Assembly (NCBI GenBank): GCA_905221605.1
Contig: CAJNDS010002440.1
Span: forward strand, 204,485-268,484
DNA from: Symbiodinium natans
Taxonomy: Eukaryota > Sar > Dinophyceae > Suessiales > Symbiodiniaceae
Reading direction: 5' to 3'
DNA: 64,000 nt
Below, piece after piece: positions 45,958 through 54,366 of the stretch. The first letter of the stretch is position 1. Each line of letters opens with the position of its first letter. Position numbers and translations under genes: made by a program. Under the pieces are notes generated by a model. It was not told the DNA's origin. It searched no databases and saw only the letters and a program-made list of their open reading frames with translations.

Positions 45958-47296
45958 ATGCCCACCCAGGAAATCTCAGCGGACAAGCCGACGGTGACCC
46001 TGATCACAGCCCATGTCACTGAGGCCATGGAGACCAACCTCCTCCAGAAGATTATGCAACAGATCGAGGCCTTTCCACAATACTACGGCACCCTTGAATT
46101 GCGAGATGTTCAGGCTCTGATCCCGCGCGGCCTCAGCATCAACCCGGACACCCTCTACCTCCAATGTGCGTTCTGCAGGAACAAACACGGAAAAAACATC
46201 TCCTTCTCCAACGACGCGGGCATCAAGCAGCATTTCGCCAGGCAGGGGTGGCATGCCAACTCGGCCATCAAATTCAGCGCAGCCCTGGACCACAAGACGG
46301 AGGCAGAGTTCACTCAGTCTACTCCAGAAAATCAATCACCAGAGGTCTTCCAGAACACTGTTCGGGCAAAACCCGAGGGCACTGCCCTAGCGGCTTCGTC
46401 CAGCAGCAGCGCCGGCACTCAACGTCCTCCCGAGCCAACAGGACCACCGCCTGGAAGGGATGCCACAGCATATCCTGACCATCCTCGTACGGCAACGATG
46501 TCACCACCAGAACCCCAAGCTCCGCCGACCAATGCTCCACCGGAGCCTCCTCAGGTCTCTCCTCCAGTTGAACAAGAACGGCCGTACGAATCAGCCGGAG
46601 TGCCTCCTCCTCCACCACAACGGCCACTCACCATGCAGGAGCAATGCAGCGATCAGGGCTTCCAAGAATGGGTTAAGACGGCCAGCGAGGTCCAGGTCAT
46701 CACAAATCCTCAGGTGATGGGCCTTTTGACAGCAGGGGAATGGGCAAAAATCTGGCAACGCAGACTAGATATCTTGCGTGAACCTCCCAGAGTCATGCAG
46801 AGTCTGCACCGAGCACAGACAGCAACGGGGCTCACATGGCAGGTTCTTATGACTGCCAAAGTCACCATCGGGCCTACAGGAGCGGTCACAATTTCCACCC
46901 TCCGTGAGGGACACTGGGTAGATGGATTCACCGACCCGCTGGATAGGCGGGCTTCACGCCATCATCAAGGCAGCGGTTCAGGAAGGCTTCAAAATTCACA
47001 CGGACCAAGATGCTGAAGACCACACCATATTTGCGGCTACCTTCTCCACCATCTACGACCTCACCTCCAAGCGAGTTAATGGGACGGCAAAGGTCTCCTA
47101 CCACATCAAGCAGGGACCACAGCGAGAAGCTCATTTCAGCATCAAGCACAACGACTGGACGAAAAACCCGTCCAGCAGAGCCGCGCAGCCTGCACAACCT
47201 CGCGGTCTTCGAAGGCCCAGAGAAGAAGCCGGCGAAGACAGCCAATCCCAATGGGACAAAAGATCCGGATGGTCCTGGAAAGGCCACGATTACTAG
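45958..47296 (+). pseudogene. Zinc-finger/proline-rich protein with a frame break
   Basis: The likely ATG is at 45958 (MPTQEISADKP), after the GT32-like stop. A C2H2-like segment (YLQCAFCRNKHGKN, then KQHFARQGWH) is followed by a Pro-rich linker and a helical part (QGFQEWVKTASEVQVITNP). The frame stops at 47016. From about 46940 the protein-like sequence continues one base over (GGLHAIIKAAVQEGFKIHTD ... DLTSKRVNG) to 47296. A single indel near 46940 is the simplest reading. The function is unknown. Confidence 0.5.
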
Positions 47297-48272
47297 AAGC
47301 GGGCACCTCCAATTCGCAAGGTTTGCACGGCAAGCTCCAGTTAAAGGACACTGTCCTAAATGCTGAGCCAACAGCAGCGCTGCTATGATGCCAACAAGTT
47401 TCTCCATCCTCTTTTGCCTTCATTGGCCGCCTGATACGGCCGAAAGGACAGAAAAACCCCTGCAAGCCTGCGGACTATATAAGTTGTTCATGCCAACTGC
47501 TCACAGTCCTCTCCTCACCTCTGACAAATTTCAGTCAACCCACCTCATTAAGCAGAGTCTGCCGTTTCTCATCACTGTGTTGCAGGCAAATAGCCAAGCT
47601 AAGCAATGCTACCAAGGTCCGCGTTGCTCCATGATGGAGTACCCAACGAAGGCAAGCCCAGAAGCAAGACAGAGTGCTTTCAGGACAAGCAGCATGATCT
47701 AAACAGCCACTAACCGCTCTAAAGACGACCGTCCTCCTAGCCTCAAGCAGCCACACTTCACTAGTCTCGGCTACAAGTCACACGAGGCTGGCCCCATTCT
47801 TCAGTATCGCTCGTTACCACAGGGGTGTGCTTCTGTGCCGGACTCGTTCTTGAGACGAGGTGCAGCTCAGTGGCTAGAATAGCTGCCGAAACAAACACAA
47901 CTCGGCAAAGAAATTTACCACTCAGTAATGGGCTCTGCGGCTGGCCTCACTTCGTGAGGTGCGGATACCGGAATTGCCGCCTGGCGCGATTCACCCCGGC
48001 GGACCGCCGGGCAAGTCTTGAGCCTGGAGCAGCGTAGCCCTTCAACAAGCGAGACCGGGTCTGCTCAAGCATAATCCGAGTGTGTTCGCACGCTAAACAC
48101 TCTGCCAATGTACCAGACACAACAGGTGCATCAACAAACAATGCTTAATAGCTTGTTGCCTTGGCTCAATTTCTCTGTTCTCAGTGAAAGTCTCTAACTT
48201 CTTCCGAATGGCTCCGAAACGCCATTGTCGCACGGAGCCTGACGCCATGCTAGCGATGGCAGAGCGAAAAGT
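47297..48272. other. Stretch without a recognised gene
   Basis: It lies between the plus-strand ORF series and the minus-strand copia element. There are only short open frames; 47940-48060 is GC-rich with CCGGCGGACCGCCGG, a perfect palindrome-like segment. No LTR could be delimited. Confidence 0.4.
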
Positions 48273-48844
48273 CTTGACACCGTTCAAGAGCTTCCAAAGG
48301 TTCTCCAAAACGTTGGTTCCAGTCAAAGCTACCCAAGCTTCAACTAAGCAAGCAAAGCTGGCACTCGGACACTTTCTTCTCACTCTCGCCTTGAGCCAAA
48401 CAAGTCCAGTTCTTCTGAGCTCATGCTGCTGGCAAGAAACTGTACGTGAGTCCTACTTCACAGACAACCAAAAGGCAAGGTCATGCAAACGTTCCCCTCA
48501 GAGTCTTCTGCATACTAAGCGCAACCAAGTGCATCTCAGGACACACTCAAAGGTCCAGGTGCTTCACACCTTATTCTCATCACTGAGGAACTTCTCGACC
48601 AAGCTCAAATTCGCAAAGCTCAAGGTAAAAACTCAAGCATGCTCCAAAACACTCATGCTCACAAAACATGTTCTCCACATGTCTTCGACATGCATCCAAA
48701 CATGCCAGTGCAACTCAACAACAAAACTCCTGCAAGGTTCTTCTCGAAACTGAGTGTGTGCCGCTTCTGTTCGTCAAAAACCGAAAACAAGAAAAACCAA
48801 CCACCAAGCAAACGAAGTCTCGGCTCCATTGGTGATGAAATTCT

Positions 48845-49201
48845 TTACCCCCTCTTGGAGGCGAGCGTACGAAGTTTGCGTTGGCAATCCCGGCAGACCA
48901 CGTATGTCTTCTTGTCCCGAAAACGCAGATGTCCACAAGACTCATCCACGTGGGCCACTTCACTCTTTGCAATGAAGTACACATTCGGAATTTCAAAGGC
49001 AACTGTCCGCGGTTTGCTCGGGCTCTTGTCTGAAGCACTCGCGTGACTGCTACTGTTGACGAGGTGACCATCACGGTTCTTCCCATCATAGTAACAGTTA
49101 CAACAGCGGCAACACATGTGGACTGCAACATTCACAAGGATGCTCACAGTAAGGAAGACTCCGAAGAGGAGGATCTCCACTGTGTAGTCAGTCTCACTCA
49201 T
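48845..49201 (-). CDS. Small membrane protein downstream of the copia polyprotein
   Basis: The likely start MSETDYT at 49201 gives 118 aa. One TM helix (VEILLFGVFLTVSILVNVAV) is followed by a Cys-rich patch (MCCRCCNCYYDG). The C-terminal His/Cys module is VYFIAKSEVAHVDESCGH, then CRDC, and could bind zinc. The frame is also open upstream to 49423. Position after RNase H resembles that of an env-like or accessory ORF, but no viral family is recognised. Confidence 0.5.
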   Translation of the reverse strand: MSETDYTVEILLFGVFLTVSILVNVAVHMCCRCCNCYYDGKNRDGHLVNSSSHASASDKSPSKPRTVAFEIPNVYFIAKSEVAHVDESCGHLRFRDKKTYVVCRDCQRKLRTLASKRG

Positions 49202-49277
49202 TGCTTCGCAGGAAATTAAGAAAACGAAAAGAACAACACCCCCTCTCGGCAAAGCGGCTGAGGGTGCGGGCGAGAGC

Positions 49278-51101
49278 TCATGGCAAGCACGCAACCAATC
49301 GTCTGCACAAGTCAAGCGGATAGTGTTGAGTGCTCTTAAGGTCGAAATCGGCACTGTGGGGATGGTCCTTTGTGCATGCAAATGTCTGGAGGGTCTCGCA
49401 GAGAACCTTAAGGTCTGTATCAACTCTCCACTGCTTCTTCACAAGCAAGTTGTCTCGTCCTCTCATCCCTACTGCACAACCATGCACTATGGAGGTCATG
49501 AGAGTCCTGTGGTGGTCGAATCCAAACTTCTTGGTGGTCCTCCAATGCCAGTACTGACAGGTCTTCGGCCACTCGATCGCAACGAACGGATTCAAACATC
49601 CCACAGGCATGTCTTCAACCGGCTTGCAGATAACCTCAAAGTTCTTCCACAACTTTCTCTGTACGCCCCAAACTTTCTTCAAGTAATCTCCATGCCCAGG
49701 CCGCTCCAAATGCGTAAACTGCCAAAGACATCCACCAGTGCACGGTGTGGATGACCAAATCAACACGTTTACGCCCAACCGACACAAGCGCTCAACGTGT
49801 GTTCTCACAATGGCAATCGTCTCATCCAACACTCCGTTCTCACGCTCCGTGATTCTAACCAACTTCACGCTTCCAAGCTCAAGCGCTGCAATGCCAAGAT
49901 TCGAGTTTTCACTCGTACAAAACTCGACAATCAACCAATGAGCTTCCGCACTCACCGCACTCAAGTTCTGTTCCAGCTCCAAGAGAACTGGAAGATCAGG
50001 GCTCTTCCCGAGCATGCGGCACAACTGGGCGCAATCCCAGTCCTCCAACGCCAACAAACCCATGGTGGCTGGCGGAAGTCGCTCAACGATTCCCAACATG
50101 TTCAGGTGTCTCTCGTAACTGACCTTTTGGATCGTACTCTTTGTAAAAATGTCTGAGACATTCTCCAAGCCAGACACCCACTCAAGCTTAGCGCGGCCCT
50201 CACGCAGCGCTTCTTGTACCCAGCACAACCTGATGTCTATATGCCTGACTCTCCTGAGGAGTCCGAACATAGAACTGATGTTAATGGCTGCCTGTGAGTC
50301 CGAGCGAACAACCGGCGTTTCAACATCTTTCCCAAAGACGTGTCTCACCATGACGCACAATCCCAAGGCCTCTTTCATTCCCTCGCAGATAGCGGTTAAC
50401 TCCGCTTCCGCGCTGGACAGCGCAATTGAAGTCTGCTGCCTGGTGTAAGCCTTCACCGGGGCCCCGTCGAGAAACAACACGCCTCCAGACAACGACCGCC
50501 GAGAGTTATTTCTCTCAGACGCCCAGTTGCTATCAACGTACACAACGATGGTCCCAGCGTCTCCATCACAACTGAGAAGCTGCTCATGGTGCTCAACCGA
50601 CATCAAGTACCTCAAGAACGCTCGCAGGCACATCTCATGGACAGCTAGGGGCTGCGACTGGCCCCTGCTCAACACACTGATGAAGTACGTCAAGTCAATC
50701 CGTGTCTGGGCGCCCCAGGCGACCTTGCCGACTGCGCTCCTATACTTCGCACTAGCTTCTGCACTCAAAGGCTGTTGTTGGGACTCCATTCCATCATCCA
50801 GAATCTTCCTCAAGTCCGGGGGAACCAGACTCGGCTTCCGGATGCCATAGGCTTCATATGTCGAGTGGAAATACCCCACAGGGAGGCCAACAAGGATTCC
50901 ATCCGTCTCACTGTCTCTCCGGATGGTCCTGCCAAGGAATTCAACTTTCTTGTCTCTGGACAGGATTCCAGTGACTTTAATCTTGACCTGCTTGGCTAGA
51001 CATTCAACAAAGTGCTTCGCTGCTGGCAGGAAACGACAACCAACCATGAGATCATCAACATACGCAAGGAGGACCATGTAGTAATGTGTTCCATCAAACA
51101 A
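49278..51101 (-). CDS. Copia RT remnant, RNase H and extra C-terminal domain
   Basis: The frame opens with the last RT motif (MVLLAYVDDLMVG). It continues through RNase H (VVYVDSNWASERNNSRRS, SIALSSAEAELTAI, SDSQAAIN and HIDIR) to about residue 330. About 260 further residues include WLIVEFCTSENSNLG, VLIWSSTPCTGGCLWQ and FVAIEWPKTCQYWHW. PC after a hydrophobic strand recalls motif IV of cytosine-C5 methyltransferases, which are known in some dinoflagellate retroelements. The rest does not match well, so this is only a suggestion. Confidence 0.75.
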   Translation of the reverse strand: MFDGTHYYMVLLAYVDDLMVGCRFLPAAKHFVECLAKQVKIKVTGILSRDKKVEFLGRTIRRDSETDGILVGLPVGYFHSTYEAYGIRKPSLVPPDLRKILDDGMESQQQPLSAEASAKYRSAVGKVAWGAQTRIDLTYFISVLSRGQSQPLAVHEMCLRAFLRYLMSVEHHEQLLSCDGDAGTIVVYVDSNWASERNNSRRSLSGGVLFLDGAPVKAYTRQQTSIALSSAEAELTAICEGMKEALGLCVMVRHVFGKDVETPVVRSDSQAAINISSMFGLLRRVRHIDIRLCWVQEALREGRAKLEWVSGLENVSDIFTKSTIQKVSYERHLNMLGIVERLPPATMGLLALEDWDCAQLCRMLGKSPDLPVLLELEQNLSAVSAEAHWLIVEFCTSENSNLGIAALELGSVKLVRITERENGVLDETIAIVRTHVERLCRLGVNVLIWSSTPCTGGCLWQFTHLERPGHGDYLKKVWGVQRKLWKNFEVICKPVEDMPVGCLNPFVAIEWPKTCQYWHWRTTKKFGFDHHRTLMTSIVHGCAVGMRGRDNLLVKKQWRVDTDLKVLCETLQTFACTKDHPHSADFDLKSTQHYPLDLCRRLVACLP

Positions 51102-52506
51102 AAACCATCCAGCAAAGACGGTCTTTCAAGATCCACCAAACATCATGCTCACTCTCTCCTTCCCCTCTCTCAGTCTCTTCACCCTCATCTCCCAAGCTTG
51201 CAAGCACTTCAACCAAGTCACAAAGATCAACCATGCAACGCTCGTTTCTCTTTTCGGTTCCAGTAGAGCACAAGGCCTCCCAAGCAGCCTTAATGCCTGG
51301 TTTCTGAGGTGAAAACGTGTCTCTGTTCACGGCACCGGCGGGGGCTTTGGTAGCCCTGAGGGCCAAGACCTGTTCTCGGGCCTTCGGCTGGGAACAGGCG
51401 GAGGTGGAGGCGGATTCCACAGCTCTTCCCTGATCGGCTCCGGCGGTGGCGGTGCAGGGCATCTCGTTGAGCGCTCCGTCCTTGCCACCAGGTGCACCGT
51501 CGACGAGCTGCTCGTGGCTTGCTCCTTCTTCTGCTTGCTTCCTCGCTTCACGCTGCCCTTCCAGGTCTTTGCCGGCATTGCCTTCACTTGTGGTCTCTTC
51601 TTCGGCATCGCCTTGACTGTGGGTCTCAAGACCTTTGGCATGGCTTTCGTAGCTGGCTTCGGCTTGGGGTCCGCCTTCCAGGCTTCGAAACTCCTCGCCA
51701 TGCGCTCCACGCCCTCCACCGCGATCTCGGCCGCAGCTGCGACCTGTGTTCTCAGATCCTCCAGCCTGGCCATCTCCACATCGTGGATCTCGCCCTCGCT
51801 CACCACGCTCCAGGCCTTCGCAGCTGGCTCCTCTGAGCTCACGTCGCAGACATCCGAAACCTTCTGGGGCTCGCTGCTGTCCGCTTCCTGCTTCTCCGAG
51901 GCCTTCTGGGGCACGTTCTTCTCGTCCTGGTCCTCGGAGGCCTTCTGGTGGTCCCCGTGGTTCTCCTCCTCGGAGCTGGAGCTGAGCGGCACCCGCGACC
52001 CCATGCGGTCTTCGAGTGGTCTCAAGAGACCGTGTCACCAGCCAACCAACGTTGCTAAACCAACAAGTGTACAGCTGACAACGACTGCGGCGCACACTCA
52101 AACCCTCAGAATTGATATTTATCGTCCAACCTTTGGTTGCAAGGGAACCTAAGGAAAGCAAACTGTGCTCGCACTCTGTCACAAGACCACGCAGCTCAGC
52201 ACACACAAGCCTACCTTCTACTGTCAAAAATTGGGCTCTTACTGTTACTCTACGGTTCAGGCTCAGCACTTCACCAGACGCCAAAGAACAGCGCACCTGG
52301 TACTCATCCTCAGCGACCACGGCGACGTGGCCACTATCAAGCAGCCGCTGCGCAATCAAGTGAATGCTTGCTCCACTGTCTGCCAACCAAAGATGATCAC
52401 ACAAGCTCTGGTCTTCAGGGTTCTCTGTTCTTCGAACTGCACGACTAAACACGCTGTTCACGACCATGCTTTCGGGAACTTGGGTCCATGCAAAGCGCAA
52501 AACCAA
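51094..52506 (-). pseudogene. Copia protease and degraded linker
   Basis: The N-terminal part is a retropepsin (LWLADSGASIHLIAQRLL, catalytic DSGA) ending near SLGSLATKGWTIN. After about 52025 the better reading is another frame (SSSSEEENHGDHQKASEDQ ... KAMPKKRPQVKAMP), an acidic then basic/proline-rich linker, to 51327. The part at 51240-51101 (LVEVLASLGDEGEE ... ILKDRLCW) then leads into the RT remnant. No integrase HHCC or DDE motifs are present, so several kilobases of polyprotein are deleted here. Confidence 0.7.
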
Positions 52507-53354
52507 CCATGATCATCCCCGTGTTCTTCGTGTCGTTCAAGCCCATGCAAAACATCAAGACAATCATGCCGCTCAAGAAAAACTTCTTCGCCATGCTGGA
52601 GACAACCATGTTCTTCAGAAAAACCATGCCCTTCGGGAAAACCATGCTCTTCAGGAAAACCATGTTCTTCGGGAAAACCATGCTCTTCAGGAAAACCATG
52701 TTCTTCGGGAAAAACGTCACGCGGAAGTTGCAAAACTGGTCGCTCAGGTAGCACTTCCACCAAGCCCATCGTCACACTTGGCTTCGGCGCCCCCTTTGCT
52801 TTAGGCTGGCCAGATGCACCCGAAGGCTTGTCTTTCCGTGGTTCTGGGCAATCTCGAGCAAAGTGCCCCGGCTGCCCGCAGTTGAAACATTTCCCCTTCT
52901 TTCCCTCGCTCTGGGCTTTCGGCTTGTCGTCTCTTTTTCCTTTGCCTCGACCAGCACCCTTCTCTGAGGTGCCCTCGTTCTTGCCGCCTTTCTTCCCTTT
53001 CCCTTTGCCCTTCTTGCCTTTGCCCTTGTTGAAAGCTGCAATCAACTCTTCAGTCCAAGCGCTCTTCGACGAATGCTTGTGGCCTTCCTTGTCATGCTCG
53101 ATCACACGCAGATGAGAGTCGTAAAACTTGATGCTCTCCAGGATCTCATTCAGCGTGTCGCTCTTTCCATGCAACAAAACGTAATGCTTGCAGGACTCGG
53201 GCATGCACTTCAAGTGAAGCATCATCTTGTCAGGTTCTGTCAAACGAAGACTGCTGTAGCCACTAAGATTTCTATCCGCCTTCAAGAGCTCGGACTCTAC
53301 TGCTCTGTAGACGTCCAAGGGCCGCACCACATGCTTCCCTGGGCGAAATTGCAA
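52458..53354 (-). CDS. Copia gag with zinc knuckle and FPEEHG repeats
   Basis: The gag-like part (VYRAVESELLKADRNLSGY) is followed by a Lys/Gly-rich stretch, a CCHC knuckle CFNCGQPGHFARDC and a hexapeptide repeat FPEEHG in about six copies (DNA unit 18 bp, about 52607-52715). The stop at 52458 overlaps the protease frame. The knuckle packages element RNA. The 18-bp repeat is a simple tandem expansion. Confidence 0.75.
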   Translation of the reverse strand: MQFRPGKHVVRPLDVYRAVESELLKADRNLSGYSSLRLTEPDKMMLHLKCMPESCKHYVLLHGKSDTLNEILESIKFYDSHLRVIEHDKEGHKHSSKSAWTEELIAAFNKGKGKKGKGKGKKGGKNEGTSEKGAGRGKGKRDDKPKAQSEGKKGKCFNCGQPGHFARDCPEPRKDKPSGASGQPKAKGAPKPSVTMGLVEVLPERPVLQLPRDVFPEEHGFPEEHGFPEEHGFPEEHGFPEGHGFSEEHGCLQHGEEVFLERHDCLDVLHGLERHEEHGDDHGWFCALHGPKFPKAWS

Positions 53355-53655
53355 AACAGCTTCACGAAGAGATGTTGCTTCAATTCTCGACTGAACTCCA
53401 AACTCCGTGTTCAGTCTCCAAAAGGCTTCGTACCCACATGCTGCTCCAAGCTGTGACTGTTCAGCTTGTCGAACGATGTCTCAAGCTCGTTGGAAATCAC
53501 CCAAAGACTGACGCAGCAAGTGAAGAAATCTCGCAGACCTCGCCGCAGGTCCCTTCTCCAAACTGCTCTGTTGAATCTCGGTGGGGGTGATCATCGCTCG
53601 GTACAACTCAGTGGGGTAAAAGTCGTCAAGCAAAGACAACCAAGACATGACTCCC

Positions 53656-54323
53656 TCAAACGTACTGCGACCAAAAACTGATCTCTGAAGTTCGAGTCGT
53701 CATCTTCTGGTACTCAAGCATAAGGATCTTGGGAATGTAGCTCTCTGCTTTGGAGTGTCTGACTCCACCAGTGTCCTTGTCCACTTCCATAGGTTCTGGG
53801 CCCGTTGAGGACGCTGCTGCTGCCATTCCGCTGCTTGTCTCAGCAGCTCGTGTCAAAGCCGCTGCTTGCATCTCTCCCAACGTCTGCACCAAACCAACCA
53901 ACTGGCTAATCTGCTGCGACTGCGCCTGCACCATCTAGGTCCAGAGCAGGTGGTTGTAGAGGCATTCCTGGATTTACTTAGGCTCCTGTTGGAGCTTGTG
54001 GAGGTTGTCCAACGCTTCCTCCAGTGTAACCACTTGCCTGTCAAGTCGGAAGAGGCAGCACAAGAGACGTCACCACTTGCCGCGGTCTCCTGAGAGATGA
54101 GCTGGACTGAGCACGTCCCTGCCTCGAACACTCACAAACTAGGGCTTCTTCCAGAATGCGTGGGCGTCTCACCAGGAACTCGGCTTCTTCCTCGTGGGCT
54201 CCTTCTTCTCTCGGGAGTGCAAGCTGGAAATGTCGGACATTCACCTTCACAGCTCTGAAGCGTGGCCAACCACGCTCCGCTACCACGAAAAGTCTTGACA
54301 CCGTTCTCAGGAGCCTGGACCAT
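53656..54323 (-). pseudogene. Broken 5' gag of the copia element
   Basis: Protein-like minus-strand pieces in different frames include FVVAERGWPRFRAVKVNVRH (about 54290), RQVVTLEEALDNLHKLQQEP (about 54000, coiled coil) and VGLVQTLGEMQAAALTRAAE (about 53880). An in-frame stop follows the coiled coil. They form the N-terminal gag region with at least two breaks. Confidence 0.5.
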
Positions 54324-54366
54324 CTGGTGTTGGTGAGAGAATTTTCGCCAGAAGAATGTTGAATAC

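Larger units (their letters stand above)
42391..47357 (+). repeat. Dispersed GGACACTGTCC motif
   Basis: The exact 11-mer is at 42392, 43761, 45858 and 47346. The core GACACTGTC also occurs at 36040, 40842 and 40864. The motif is an inverted repeat with a single central base. Two copies are inside ORFs, both in the frame reading GHCP, and the others are between ORFs. Confidence 0.65.
48273..54366 (-). mobile_element. Decayed Ty1/copia retrotransposon
   Basis: Read right to left, the element has gag pieces (54.3-53.4 kb), a zinc knuckle (about 52.9 kb), an aspartic protease (52.4 kb), an acidic/proline-rich linker (52.0-51.3 kb), the end of the reverse transcriptase (YVDD, 51.0 kb), RNase H (50.6-50.2 kb), an extra C-terminal domain and a small membrane ORF. 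Integrase and most of RT are missing. A 21-bp sequence is repeated at 48265-48285 and 54286-54306. LTRs were not identified, so both ends are approximate. Confidence 0.8.

Noticed and set aside
44193-47296. A Maverick/Polinton-type DNA transposon
   Set aside because: No DNA polymerase B, packaging ATPase, capsid or retroviral-type integrase is found in the ORF series.
47940-48070. Possible tRNA or structured RNA in the GC-rich segment
   Set aside because: I could not fold a cloverleaf or find A- and B-box promoter matches with acceptable spacing.
49278-50070. Firm call of a cytosine-C5 DNA methyltransferase
   Set aside because: Only the PC motif and its position resemble the family. The SAM-binding and ENV motifs are not convincing, so it is kept as a suggestion only.
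51514-52152. Plus-strand ORF of 212 aa opposite the copia linker
   Set aside because: It is the complement of the minus-strand acidic/Lys-rich linker and has low-complexity Ser/Phe composition.
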